Shown here piece after piece: positions 6,068 through 14,879 of a stretch of DNA of 64,000 bases. How positions within the stretch are numbered: position 1 is the first letter of the stretch; each line of letters opens with the position of its first letter. The notes under the pieces are model-generated. The model made no database searches and was not told where the DNA came from. It was given only the letters and a program-made list of their open reading frames with translations. This DNA is from a virus. The position numbers and the translations under genes were made by a program. The DNA lies in IMG/VR virus record IMGVR_UViG_3300033149_000928, positions 1 through 64,000 of that record; one strand, 5' to 3'.

Positions 6068-8774
6068 TAGTAGCCCAACTAAAACCGAAGCAATAAAACG
6101 TTTTCTTATGGCTAAGGCTCCTAAGGACTTAGCTGAAGCATATAATATCGGTATGGAATGTCAAGTAAACGTTGCTCAAGATGATGGTGAACGTGTCGAA
6201 GATTCATATAAAGGTAGACAGTGGCATGGTTGGACTAATGGTATGGAAATGTGGAAGTCATTCCGTATTCCATATAAGGCTAACTCTGCTCCTGAATATG
6301 AAGATAAGAAAATGAGTTTTGATTTAGTAAATCATGCTGAGGGTATTGGCATGACTGGATGGGATTGGAAGAACTTAGTCAGTAAATGGGTGGCTTATGA
6401 TTTCGATGCCATTGTCGGGCATCACGAAAAACACAATAATAAACTCTCACCACAACAACTTGAGGAGGTTAAAAATGCTGCAATGGATGTGGATTGGATT
6501 ACAATACGGAAAAGTACTTCGGGGAAAGGGCTTCACTTATATGTCTATCTTGAAAATATATCTACAGCTAATCACACTGAGCATTCAGCGTTGGCTCGAT
6601 CAATCTTAGGTAAACTCAGTGCTATGACAGGTTTCGACTTCGGAACGAAAGTAGATGCCTGTGGGGGTAATATGTGGATATGGCATCGGAAGATGGAGGG
6701 TACTGATGGTCTTTCAATTATTAAAGAAGGTGGAGTATTAAAAGATATCCCTCCAAACTGGAAAGACCATGTGAAAGTAGTATCTGGAACACGGCGGCGT
6801 GTAGACATCGTAAACGTCGATAACATTAATAGTTTTGAAGAATTAGCAGGGCAATGTAATCGAGTACCATTAGACGAGGAACATAAGAAACTGATTAAAT
6901 TCCTCCAAGATAAAGAAGCTTTCCATTGGTGGGATGCTGACCATCATATGTTAGTATGTCATACTAAAGACCTTGAAGAAGCACATGATGCTTTGAATAT
7001 GCAAGGAATATTTAAAACTAATAGTGAAGGTACTGATCGTAATGAACAAAACGCCTTTGCTTTTGTTATGCGTAAAGGAGCATGGAATGTTAGACGTTAT
7101 ACTCGCGGAATACAGGAAGACCTTTCCTGGGAACAAGATGGTCAAGGATGGACAAAGTGTTATTTAAATCGTATCCCTAACCTCAAAGTAGCCGCGTTGA
7201 GTTCCGAGGGCTTAGAACATGAGAATGGTTCATATATTTTCCAACACGCTTCCTCCGCAGCGAATGCAGCTTTAAAGCTTAAAGCTAATATTGATTTACC
7301 AAATCAAGTTTTAGGGCGTAGTGCTGCACTTAAACAACATAAGGACGGTAGACGTATTATAATGACAATGGAACATCGTCCTCAAGACTCGAATATACCA
7401 GGATGGTTATTTGAAAAAGGTAAATGGAAACGTATCTTTGATGTTGTAGCCTCAGACCCTATCGAAGCTGAGATGTCAAATTTCGATGAACTATCTAGGC
7501 ATCTCATTTCGGAGGGTTTAGAAGATGCGGGATGGTTAATACGTTCAGGACAGGAGTGGAAACAAGAACCCTTAGCCCATGTCCGGGTAGCCTTAGAGAG
7601 TATGGGTTTGAAACCTATTGAAGTAAAAGGCGTACTAGGATCAAGTGTTCTTAAACCTTGGAAACTCGTTAATAGACCTTTCCAACCAGAGTATATTGGT
7701 GATAGACAATGGAATCGTAATGCACCACAATATCGTTTTGTACCTTCCCTTGATAAAGAGGGACTAGAATATCCTACTTGGCTTAGTATTTTAAATCATA
7801 TAGGAACTAGTTTAGATATTGGAGTCCAAAGAAATGGATGGGCAAAAGCTAATGGAATACTTACCGGTTCCGACTACCTCAAATGTTGGATTGCTTCTTT
7901 ACTCCAAGAACCCCTGGAACCGCTTCCATATCTCTTTTTCTATGGGCCTCAAAACAGCGGAAAATCAATTTTCCATGAAGCTTTGAGTCTCCTCATTACT
8001 GCTGGATACACAAGGGCTGATCAGGCTCTTAAAAACCAACAGGGTTTTAATGGTGAACTAGAGAACGCTGTCCTCTGTGTTGTTGAGGAGACAAACCTAA
8101 GACAAAATAAACAAGCGGAGTTAAGGATAAAAGATTGGGTCACTGCAAGGATGTTACCAATACATAAGAAACGTAGAACACCATTTCTTATACCGAACAC
8201 AACCCATTGGTGTCAGGCAGATAATAGTTATGATGCTTGTCCAGTATTCCCAGGCGATACTAGGATAACAATGTTTAATGTTGATGCTCTTGAACCAATG
8301 GCATTAATACCGAAGAAGAAATTGATTCCTCTACTTGAGAAGGAAGCACCAGACTTCCTTGCGACATGTTTAAATCTTGAAATACCGGAATCCCCAGATA
8401 GACTCAACATTCCTGTTATTATCACTGACGAGAAACTACGTCTACAACAAGAGAATCGTACCGTATTAGAAATCTTCATTGAAGAGAATTATAAATATTA
8501 TCCTGGGAAGTGTATTAAGTTTGGTACTCTATATGATAGATTTCGAGAATGGCTTGATACAACAGAAATAATGAACTGGAGTAAAATTAAGTTTGGTCAT
8601 TACTTTACTGCTAATGCAAAGACTTTCCCGAAAGGTAGATCAACGAAGAACGGACAATGGTATATTGGAAATATCCATTCATCTGCACCGGAAACCCGTA
8701 ATAATGCAGATAAACTTATTCTTGAAGAGGATAAGTTAGTCCGTGCTGATGGAGCTAAGCTTAATTATGATTAA
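6057..8774 (+). CDS. Replicative primase-helicase (archaeo-eukaryotic primase plus superfamily 3 helicase)
   Basis: 905 residues. The N-terminal half holds primase-type residues: the acidic pair in WVAYDFDAI (~residues 112-118) and KGLHLYVYLE further on. The C-terminal half has a superfamily 3 / D5-like ATPase: Walker A GPQNSGKS near residue 630, Walker B AVLCVVEE, then NTTHWCQADN as the sensor segment. Such fusions prime and unwind DNA at the phage origin. Two palindrome copies are coded within it (DLVNH at 6319, DLPNQ at 7291). This is the main replication gene in the window; no DNA polymerase is seen. Confidence 0.88.
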   Translation: MPPDSSPTKTEAIKRFLMAKAPKDLAEAYNIGMECQVNVAQDDGERVEDSYKGRQWHGWTNGMEMWKSFRIPYKANSAPEYEDKKMSFDLVNHAEGIGMTGWDWKNLVSKWVAYDFDAIVGHHEKHNNKLSPQQLEEVKNAAMDVDWITIRKSTSGKGLHLYVYLENISTANHTEHSALARSILGKLSAMTGFDFGTKVDACGGNMWIWHRKMEGTDGLSIIKEGGVLKDIPPNWKDHVKVVSGTRRRVDIVNVDNINSFEELAGQCNRVPLDEEHKKLIKFLQDKEAFHWWDADHHMLVCHTKDLEEAHDALNMQGIFKTNSEGTDRNEQNAFAFVMRKGAWNVRRYTRGIQEDLSWEQDGQGWTKCYLNRIPNLKVAALSSEGLEHENGSYIFQHASSAANAALKLKANIDLPNQVLGRSAALKQHKDGRRIIMTMEHRPQDSNIPGWLFEKGKWKRIFDVVASDPIEAEMSNFDELSRHLISEGLEDAGWLIRSGQEWKQEPLAHVRVALESMGLKPIEVKGVLGSSVLKPWKLVNRPFQPEYIGDRQWNRNAPQYRFVPSLDKEGLEYPTWLSILNHIGTSLDIGVQRNGWAKANGILTGSDYLKCWIASLLQEPLEPLPYLFFYGPQNSGKSIFHEALSLLITAGYTRADQALKNQQGFNGELENAVLCVVEETNLRQNKQAELRIKDWVTARMLPIHKKRRTPFLIPNTTHWCQADNSYDACPVFPGDTRITMFNVDALEPMALIPKKKLIPLLEKEAPDFLATCLNLEIPESPDRLNIPVIITDEKLRLQQENRTVLEIFIEENYKYYPGKCIKFGTLYDRFREWLDTTEIMNWSKIKFGHYFTANAKTFPKGRSTKNGQWYIGNIHSSAPETRNNADKLILEEDKLVRADGAKLNYD

Positions 8775-8961
8775 AGAAATTCTTAGCGCGCTTCAGCCGG
8801 AACAATACAAACAACTTATGTATGCTTTCGAGCAGGAGTTCTCGCAGATAATCATTTATGAACCGGGTAAATTTATCGGGGTCAATATCGGTAGTATTGG
8901 TAATCTTGATTTACTAAATCAAGAAGGGGTTTGGTCTATAGGAAGGGTGAAAGATGAATAA
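8767..8961 (+). CDS. Small hypothetical protein, 64 aa
   Basis: Start chosen at the ATG at 8767, which overlaps the end of the primase-helicase gene. A palindrome copy at 8906 is read as LDLLNQ. The stop overlaps the next start by 8 bases. No recognisable domain. Confidence 0.6.
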   Translation: MIKEILSALQPEQYKQLMYAFEQEFSQIIIYEPGKFIGVNIGSIGNLDLLNQEGVWSIGRVKDE

Positions 8962-9706
8962 GTGTGAATGCGGAGAAGAAATTAACCCTCTTCAAAATGT
9001 AAGAGTAGGGTATGGTTTTAAATGTAAATGTAATCGTATATACACCAAACAAAATGGAGAATGGGTTTTAACTAAAGATGATAGTGAAAAGACAGTGCAC
9101 GATAAAGAATATTTCTTCATATGTAAATTCTGTGGAGTTAAAAATACACTTGAATATGAAGTATATGCAGGAGCAGAACTTAGGTGTGGAAGTTGTGATG
9201 AATTAGGGGTATATGAGAAAGGACTTAGACCAGGACCAGATATAGTCAAATGTGAATGTGGTAAAGAACACGATGCTAAAGAAGTAGGTGCATTCTACAC
9301 TTGTGCCTGCGGTAAAATATATACCTTTGCCTATGGAGAATGGATGTGGGATTCAGAACCACAAACCGATCCAACAGAAGGTAGGAAGTTCGATCAAGAG
9401 AAACAGCGTTGGGATTTAGTGCCTATGGGTACATTCCGTCAGATTGTTCGAGTCTTAACTCATGGGGCAGGGAAATATGCCCCTGAGAACTGGAAACATG
9501 TTAAGGATGCAAGAAATAGATATTACGCTGCGGCCAAAAGACATATTGAAGATTGGTGGGAAGGTGGTACTAACGATGAAGAAACAGGTATCCACCTTCT
9601 TGCTCATGCTTGTTGTTGTTTACTTTTTCTTATGTGGTTTGATTTAACAAATCAAAAGGAGCATAAGCCTCGAAAGACAAGTGGAGATACTAATGAACAA
9701 ACATAA
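8954..9706 (+). CDS. Zinc-ribbon protein with C-terminal dATP/dGTP diphosphohydrolase-like domain
   Basis: The first ~115 residues hold repeated CxC/CxxC pairs (CECGEE, CKCNRIY, CKFCG, CGSCD, CECGK, CACGK), suggesting several zinc ribbons. From about residue 140 the sequence GRKFDQEKQRWDLVPMGTFR followed by HGAGKYAPENW and RHIEDWW resembles the phage DUF5664 / dATP-dGTP diphosphohydrolase N-terminal family, which adjusts purine nucleotide pools. DLTNQ near the C-terminus is a palindrome copy (9639). The fusion of ribbons to this domain is unusual. The family assignment is from memory of motifs. Confidence 0.65.
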   Translation: MNKCECGEEINPLQNVRVGYGFKCKCNRIYTKQNGEWVLTKDDSEKTVHDKEYFFICKFCGVKNTLEYEVYAGAELRCGSCDELGVYEKGLRPGPDIVKCECGKEHDAKEVGAFYTCACGKIYTFAYGEWMWDSEPQTDPTEGRKFDQEKQRWDLVPMGTFRQIVRVLTHGAGKYAPENWKHVKDARNRYYAAAKRHIEDWWEGGTNDEETGIHLLAHACCCLLFLMWFDLTNQKEHKPRKTSGDTNEQT

Positions 9707-9908
9707 AACATTAGGTAAAACATTAGGTAAAACATTACCAGTAGTTAATGGTAAACTCGTTTGTGGACATCAACGACCACTCGATAGAAGACAGCGAGGA
9801 GGAATCATTAGACAACTACGAAGAATCAATGGTTTCCCGACCAGACGAAGTAGTGTGAAGGTTCAATGTTTTGTTTGTGGTTTCAAGTCTAAAGGGTTTA
9901 GGCTATAG
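9693..9908 (+). CDS. Small basic zinc-binding-like protein, 71 aa
   Basis: Start placed at MNKHKTLGK (9693), overlapping the previous gene. It opens with the repeat LGKTLGKTL from a short DNA duplication. CGHQRP and CFVCGF give a possible metal site, and the middle is Arg-rich (RRQRGGIIRQLRR), compatible with nucleic-acid binding. Function unknown. Confidence 0.65.
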   Translation: MNKHKTLGKTLGKTLPVVNGKLVCGHQRPLDRRQRGGIIRQLRRINGFPTRRSSVKVQCFVCGFKSKGFRL

Positions 9909-9923
9909 AAAGGTTTTAGAATT

Positions 9924-10532
9924 ATGAACATCACTGATACACATGGACATCTTCTCTGTGCTGTGGATACCGAGACTACTGGCCTCGACCCAAAGAAGCA
10001 TGATGTTATTCAATTAGCAATATTACCATTAGGTCCAGACATGAAACCTAATAAACATTACATGCCATTTAATATGCATATAAGACCTGCGCATCCTGAG
10101 AATGTTGACCGCAAGGCTATGAGTGTTAATAAGATTGATTTGAATTGGATTATGCAACATGGTATCGACTGCTATCAAGCTGCCGATCTATTGGATGAAT
10201 GGTTTGAGAAATTGAAACTACCCATTAACAAGAGACTTATGGTAATTGGTCAGAATTATTGTTTCGATAAAGCTTTTCTACAAGAATGGCTTGGCCCTCT
10301 AAGTTATGACCATCTCTTCCATTATCATTATCGTGATACTATGGTTACAGCATTCTACCTAAATGATAGGGCGGCGCTCTTTGGAGAGACACCGCCCTTT
10401 AACTCAGTAAGTTTAGGTAGACTTGCAAATAAACTTAAAGTCGAGAATCTTAAAGCACATGATGCTTTGGAAGATTGCAAAATGAGTGCTGAATGTTACC
10501 GCCTCATGTTGCAGATTTATCCTGGTCTGTAG
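9924..10532 (+). CDS. DnaQ-like 3'-5' exonuclease (DEDDh)
   Basis: Exo I motif AVDTETTGLD (Asp15, Glu17), Exo II region GQNYCFDKAFL and Exo III HDALEDC with the His and Asp of the DEDDh class. About 202 residues, a normal length for a stand-alone exonuclease. Likely proofreading or DNA processing during replication. It converges tail-to-tail with the leftward glycosyltransferase gene, sharing 29 bases at the 3' ends. Confidence 0.9.
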   Translation: MNITDTHGHLLCAVDTETTGLDPKKHDVIQLAILPLGPDMKPNKHYMPFNMHIRPAHPENVDRKAMSVNKIDLNWIMQHGIDCYQAADLLDEWFEKLKLPINKRLMVIGQNYCFDKAFLQEWLGPLSYDHLFHYHYRDTMVTAFYLNDRAALFGETPPFNSVSLGRLANKLKVENLKAHDALEDCKMSAECYRLMLQIYPGL

Positions 10533-11799
10533 ACAAGACAATAAATTCATGTGGAATCTTCTTTAACTGTCTAATAACAATATCCTTTTGCCGGATGAAT
10601 CGTTTAGGATCACCACCCTTGGAAGAAGGATACCCAATACTCTCAGCGTAATCGGTATTACCATTTGTACAAGCATCGAAGGCTATAAGTTTTACTTCCT
10701 TACAACCCCATAGTCTCGCGAACTCAATCGCAACTTGAACTGTAAGGGAAGCATCTCTTAGACCTAAATCTACTGGTCTATATAAGAAACGATTCTCATG
10801 GTCCTTTGCACATTTCCCAGAGAGATACGAAACTAATAATTTCGTATCTTTCTTTGTTGGTTGACAACTATCCTTTAAATGGGCATCTTGTTGAACAACG
10901 AAGAGTGGGTGCTTATCCTTACTCAACCCTAACTTCTCAACCTTATGTATGGCTTCATTCAAAGCAATCACTGGACCTTCACCCTTAATATCTTTTTGAT
11001 TTAGTAAATCAAGTGACGGACCCTTCCCTACAATCGTACATACCTGCCCCTTAAATAAATCTTTAAATACATTAACCTCAGCACCTTCTAATTCAGGGAA
11101 CCAAAGACGTTCTCTTGGTCCACCACTTCTTTTTAGATGTTCATCCATATACTTCTCAATAGTTCTATTTGCGCGTACTAAACAATAAGTTCCATTCGCT
11201 AATATCCTAACCCCAACTGGCAATTCAAAGTCACTCATTGGTAATCTCCTTATCTCAGTGTTATCTTTATATTTCCTCGAAGCCTGATGATGCAGTACAA
11301 CTGCATTCTCTACATGCTTCATTAAGTCAAAGATTTTGATATACTCTTTTGGTAATGCTCTGACATCTAAGTTACCCCTAACGGCTTCAATAGCTCTTGC
11401 CATTGTCTCTTGATCGAAAACCGTTGGATGTTGCTTTTGTATCTCGATCCATATTCTAACAAACTTTTTAACCCTTTCAGTATTCTTAAAGAATATTGTA
11501 CCGCTAAGGGCTTCTCTACCCTTGAACTTGTAATAATGGAGTTCACCTTTGAAGAGTTCATAGTTAGGGGCTTGAAGGAACTCAGCATCGGCATCTACAT
11601 AAAGGATATCTTCGTCTAACTCTTCTAAACAATGAAGAATGAACTCTGGTTTTATAGCACAATTCTTTACCCATGCTCCACGACTCTCATAACCTTTAAC
11701 GTAATTTGGTACTCTGTACTTAATCATTGATCCTTGGAGCTTTTGGATCACATCTTCATACGGCGTATCTTTAGTGTAAAATGCTACAACCTTATACAT
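10504..11799 (-). CDS. Two-domain protein: nucleotide-sugar transferase-like plus DUF115-like domain
   Basis: 431 residues. The N-terminal ~200 resemble a GT-A nucleotide-diphospho-sugar transferase, with the metal-binding DAD at about 69-71 (ILYVDADAEF). The C-terminal part (VCTIVGKGPSLDLLNQ, VIALNEAIH, VKLIAFDACTNG) resembles the DUF115 / 6-hydroxymethylpterin pyrophosphokinase-like fold found in glycan-linked proteins. A palindrome copy (10996) codes DLLNQ right after the GKGPS loop. It heads a three-gene sugar/radical-SAM cluster, perhaps modifying host surface, virion or DNA; the target is unknown. Confidence 0.7.
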   Translation of the reverse strand: MYKVVAFYTKDTPYEDVIQKLQGSMIKYRVPNYVKGYESRGAWVKNCAIKPEFILHCLEELDEDILYVDADAEFLQAPNYELFKGELHYYKFKGREALSGTIFFKNTERVKKFVRIWIEIQKQHPTVFDQETMARAIEAVRGNLDVRALPKEYIKIFDLMKHVENAVVLHHQASRKYKDNTEIRRLPMSDFELPVGVRILANGTYCLVRANRTIEKYMDEHLKRSGGPRERLWFPELEGAEVNVFKDLFKGQVCTIVGKGPSLDLLNQKDIKGEGPVIALNEAIHKVEKLGLSKDKHPLFVVQQDAHLKDSCQPTKKDTKLLVSYLSGKCAKDHENRFLYRPVDLGLRDASLTVQVAIEFARLWGCKEVKLIAFDACTNGNTDYAESIGYPSSKGGDPKRFIRQKDIVIRQLKKIPHEFIVLSTDQDKSAT

Positions 11800-11822
11800 A
11801 CATGTATCTCCTTATGTACCCC

Positions 11823-12776
11823 TTAAATAAACTCTTTATGTTTCAATGGGCAAATTAAATTATTTAGTGTGCGATTATAATCATCATAATAACAACGTGA
11901 ACATTTCCTTCCATCAAAAGAATTAGTATGCTTGAACTCTCTCCAAGTACCCATTCTAAAGTCCTCTGGGAGTTTCCTCAACTCTGTACTTGCATACTGG
12001 ACACCACAACATGGATAGATATATCCATCAGCCCCGATAGTTGGTTTCAATAAAGATATGAGGCATTGTTCATGGCCAAGAGTAAAGATATTTCGATATT
12101 GGAAAATAGCCTTATGAGTAATAATTTTACAAATTTTCTTTATGGTATCCATCGCCTCTATATTATATTCCTCAGTAGCATTAAAGATATCTTGTACAAA
12201 ACGAATATGTGTAATATTCGGTATTATAGCTGCAACCTCACATACTTGTCTTGCTATATCCATATCACTCTTGGTTGTAACTGTAAAACTGATCCCAATA
12301 TCTACATTAGGTAACATACCACATATCTCTTCAATCATTCTAATATCATAAATATTCTCAGTATCGAAAACAGATATCCTTAACCAAGTTAAAGCATTAT
12401 TAATGATACTCATATCGAGTTTATTATTTATAAAATTAAGACCATTAGTTACCAAACCACAACGTATATTTAATCTTGCTGCGGCTATTAATATACTAAG
12501 AAAATCCTTATGTACTGTAGGTTCTCCACCACCAGATATTGTAACGGCTTCGGTACCAAGTGACGAGAACTCTTCAAAGATAGCTCTTATCTCTGTTATC
12601 GGTAACTCCAATGTACGGTCCACAGCAGAACAAGAACACCAAGTACAATTTCGATTGCACTTATTTGTTGGGATAAGCTGAAGGTGTATGGGTTTAATAC
12701 TTCCATCTACGATAGCTCCTTTATGTTGTAAGAGTTTCCAAGGCATAGTACCAGCAGCCGTATAACTATTAATCAT
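11823..12776 (-). CDS. Radical SAM/SPASM enzyme
   Basis: Start chosen at the ATG at 12776, behind GGGGAAGG. The radical SAM cluster motif CNRNCTWC (Cys40, 44, 47) is followed by ISGGGEPTVH and LVTNG, standard SAM-binding strands. C-terminal cysteines in YPCCGV and RKCSRCYYDDY plus a last Cys (NLICPLKH) form a SPASM-like auxiliary cluster site. Members modify peptides or sugars by radical chemistry. It sits between two glycosyltransferase-type genes, so glycan or nucleotide-sugar modification is a reasonable inference. Confidence 0.88.
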   Translation of the reverse strand: MINSYTAAGTMPWKLLQHKGAIVDGSIKPIHLQLIPTNKCNRNCTWCSCSAVDRTLELPITEIRAIFEEFSSLGTEAVTISGGGEPTVHKDFLSILIAAARLNIRCGLVTNGLNFINNKLDMSIINNALTWLRISVFDTENIYDIRMIEEICGMLPNVDIGISFTVTTKSDMDIARQVCEVAAIIPNITHIRFVQDIFNATEEYNIEAMDTIKKICKIITHKAIFQYRNIFTLGHEQCLISLLKPTIGADGYIYPCCGVQYASTELRKLPEDFRMGTWREFKHTNSFDGRKCSRCYYDDYNRTLNNLICPLKHKEFI

Positions 12777-13509
12777 TAGGTGTCCTTCCCCAATCTTTAC
12801 CAATATTTCTTTTGACGATCCCTTGTCTAGCTAGGAAGAGTCTTTCATTGTATTTTAATGAGTTCCGGTTACGATTACGATAACTACGCTTATGGTATAG
12901 GTGAACACATTGAGCTTTTGTTTGCTTATAACTGCATCCATAAGCTAAGAGTCTACCTACGAAATCATTATCATCATAAGCTTGACCTGTAAAGTCCTCG
13001 TCATATCCACCTATCTCCATATATATACTACGGCGCATCGCAAAGAGGAAAGGTAACTTTACATTGAGGTCTTTAGCTCTATCATATAAATCAGAGTAAT
13101 GTTTATTTGTACGGGAGATACAATCTAAATATTCCCCTGAATCATCTTTACCTTCTGGTATCCCAAGTGAGAGAGTCCCCTTCATAACTGGTATTGAAAT
13201 TTGATTTATTAAATCACCAATATGATACATCTCCGCACAAGAAATAATAATAATATCTCCTGTAGCTGAGCGTACACCAATATTAAGGGCATACCCTGGT
13301 ACTCTCCACTTCATCGCATTATTAACATTACGTTGTCCTGTGAATATATAATTACACCCATACTCTTTTGCTATTTGTTCAGTACCATCTGGAGTACCAT
13401 CGTTGATAATTATAATTTCATCTGCCCTACGTTGATTTACTATATTCGGTAGTGTAAGTCTAAGTAAATGGTCACGTTGGAACGATGTTATTATCAGGCT
13501 GATTCTCAT
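12769..13509 (-). CDS. Family 2 glycosyltransferase
   Basis: Start chosen at MRISLIITSFQR (13509). Classic GT2 layout: ITSFQRDHLLRLTLPNI, then DEIIIINDGTPDGT, a later GYDEDFTGQAYDDNDFVGRL acceptor segment and HLYHKRS near the end. GT-A fold enzymes of this family transfer sugars from nucleotide donors. It overlaps the radical SAM gene by 8 bases, showing one operon. A palindrome variant (13201) is read as DLINQ. Substrate unknown. Confidence 0.88.
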   Translation of the reverse strand: MRISLIITSFQRDHLLRLTLPNIVNQRRADEIIIINDGTPDGTEQIAKEYGCNYIFTGQRNVNNAMKWRVPGYALNIGVRSATGDIIIISCAEMYHIGDLINQISIPVMKGTLSLGIPEGKDDSGEYLDCISRTNKHYSDLYDRAKDLNVKLPFLFAMRRSIYMEIGGYDEDFTGQAYDDNDFVGRLLAYGCSYKQTKAQCVHLYHKRSYRNRNRNSLKYNERLFLARQGIVKRNIGKDWGRTPND

Positions 13510-13747
13510 TGTTACACTCCATACAAAGTATACATATCTTAGCATTTATCTCTTTATCGTCACGTTTACACCAAGTAACTACACGATCATTCCTACAACA
13601 TTTCTGAGGGGTTCTTTTCTCCCCACGATATTCACAAGGTTCAAGTATCGGATAGAAAACAAAAGGATCACCTTTCGATCTAACATAACCATCGGGGCAA
13701 GCTGGAGGCTTACCCCGATGGGGAGCAAATTTAGTTCCATTACTCAT
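13472..13747 (-). CDS. Small cysteine-rich protein, 91 aa
   Basis: Start chosen at MSNGTKFAPHRG (13747). About ten cysteines, including PACPDGY, EPCEY, KCCRND and ICILCMEC, suggest zinc binding or disulphides. The C-terminus overlaps the glycosyltransferase start by 38 bases. Function unknown. Confidence 0.65.
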   Translation of the reverse strand: MSNGTKFAPHRGKPPACPDGYVRSKGDPFVFYPILEPCEYRGEKRTPQKCCRNDRVVTWCKRDDKEINAKICILCMECNNENQPDNNIVPT

Positions 13748-14063
13748 TGTTCTTAGCCGCATCAACTAAACCTTTTAAGTCTGCTGCTCCAATCGCATAC
13801 ATGCCGCCTAAGTCTTTCTTAGTTGATACATCAGTCATACCACTGATAGTGATAGGGATAGGTTTATTTGTTGCTATCCTTATTGCCCCTTTCGCTTCTA
13901 TTGGCTCTTGATAGAGTTGAGAGTAGACAATACGAACCTTCTCTTTAACCCCTATCGAGCATCCCATATTTACTAATGAGATCATCAGTAGAAGTAGCAA
14001 TAACGGGAACAGTCCCTTCCGCTTTCTCAACACTTGTCTCAATAGCAGGGGTCTTGAGAACAT
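13740..14063 (-). CDS. Putative outer-membrane lipoprotein, spanin-like
   Basis: 107 residues. A basic start (RQVLRKRKG), a long hydrophobic run of leucines and SLVNMGCS fit a lipoprotein signal, although the residue three before Cys is Asn rather than the usual hydrophobic one. The ATG at 14063 has GGGGAGG upstream. It overlaps the preceding 63-aa gene out of frame, like Rz1 inside Rz. If a spanin subunit, it would disrupt the outer membrane at lysis. No endolysin is evident nearby. Confidence 0.45.
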   Translation of the reverse strand: MFSRPLLLRQVLRKRKGLFPLLLLLLMISLVNMGCSIGVKEKVRIVYSQLYQEPIEAKGAIRIATNKPIPITISGMTDVSTKKDLGGMYAIGAADLKGLVDAAKNNE

Positions 14064-14136
14064 CTTTTAATACCTCCCCTAAAACATTACTGATAATATT
14101 ACTTAGTACACCTAGAATCATAGATAAAATAGTCAT
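13945..14136 (-). CDS. Small hydrophobic-N-terminus protein, 63 aa
   Basis: ATG at 14136 follows GGAGATAGGT. The first ~27 residues (MTILSMILGVLSNIISNVLG) are hydrophobic or amphipathic, the remainder polar. It overlaps the lipoprotein gene by 119 bases in another frame. A lysis or membrane role is possible but not shown. Confidence 0.5.
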   Translation of the reverse strand: MTILSMILGVLSNIISNVLGEVLKDVLKTPAIETSVEKAEGTVPVIATSTDDLISKYGMLDRG

Positions 14137-14151
14137 ACCTATCTCCGATTG

Positions 14152-14277
14152 CTACCCTTTCCGATTGCTACCCTTTCCGGTTGATTGTGTAGAAGAACAT
14201 CCTCCCCGACCACGATTCGCTCGTCGCCCTTTACCAGACCCATCTCATTTTGGCACTCCGGGTTTGAATTTTGCCAT
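14152..14277 (-). pseudogene. Glycine-rich small gene interrupted by an in-frame TGA
   Basis: ATG at 14277 overlaps the upstream stop (TAATG). It reads MAKFKPGVPK, then TGA (14247-14245), then in the same frame DGSGKGRRANRGRGGCSST and on to TAG at 14152. The Gly/Arg/Cys pattern after the TGA looks like a real small phage protein. Either a decayed gene, a sequence error or readthrough. Confidence 0.4.
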
Positions 14278-14417
14278 TATCTTTTCCCTTTCCTATTTCT
14301 ACTATGTTCTGCAATCCTAATGGCTACCCAAGCTTTCTCAGCCCTTTCCTTGGTATCATAGACGCACCTACCACTACCGATACGCCATTTCCCATTTGGG
14401 CATTTTGATACTGGCAT
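14277..14417 (-). CDS. Small conserved-type phage protein, 46 aa
   Basis: Reads MPVSKCPNGKWRIGSGRCVY followed by a basic helix. The pattern CPNGKWRIGSGRC with a downstream AEKAWVAI is reminiscent of short tails and stand-alone peptides in phage morphogenesis operons. Start ATG at 14417. Function unknown. Confidence 0.6.
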   Translation of the reverse strand: MPVSKCPNGKWRIGSGRCVYDTKERAEKAWVAIRIAEHSRNRKGKR

Positions 14418-14434
14418 AATACTATTCCCTATAG

Positions 14435-14830
14435 CTACTTCCGTCCTTTGTACTTAGCAAGTAATTGCTTAATAAAAGAACTAACTTGTCCTTTAGTCCA
14501 ATTAAGAACAACATCTTTAGCTGGACCTGTAGCAATTTCCTTGGCAACTTCCCAAGCCGCACCTTCAAGACTCCTTGCCTCTTCTTTCGTAATCTTATTA
14601 TCAGCAGTTGCTTTCTTAATACCATTTGCAATAGGTTGCTGCTCTGCCATACCAACTAACAAAGCATCAATAGCTTTTTTCTCTGCTTCGGAAACTCCCA
14701 TCTTATCCAAAATAGTCTTAACAAATTTCCTTAATAGAAACCAGAAACCACCTAACATTGCTACGATGATCGTGCCAAGAAGTCCAACCCACCATCCACT
14801 TGCCAATGTTTCTGCTACTTCATTCATCAT
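14435..14830 (-). CDS. Small membrane protein, possible holin, 131 aa
   Basis: Start chosen at 14830 behind AAGGAGAGT, just after the end of the Kelch gene. One strong membrane segment (WWVGLLGTIIVAMLGGFWFL, residues ~13-32), then a cationic amphipathic region and an Ala-rich helical tail. Position after the tail fibre genes and one transmembrane segment would suit a holin or a tail-associated membrane protein; undecided. Confidence 0.5.
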   Translation of the reverse strand: MMNEVAETLASGWWVGLLGTIIVAMLGGFWFLLRKFVKTILDKMGVSEAEKKAIDALLVGMAEQQPIANGIKKATADNKITKEEARSLEGAAWEVAKEIATGPAKDVVLNWTKGQVSSFIKQLLAKYKGRK

Positions 14831-14879
14831 ACTCTCCTTACCTGAACATACCTCAAAATAATAGTCAGACCATTCTGAC

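Noticed and set aside
10368-10398. Strong hairpin AGGGCGG...CCGCCCT as a terminator
   Set aside because: It lies inside the DnaQ-like coding sequence, about 130 bases before its stop, with only TTT following.
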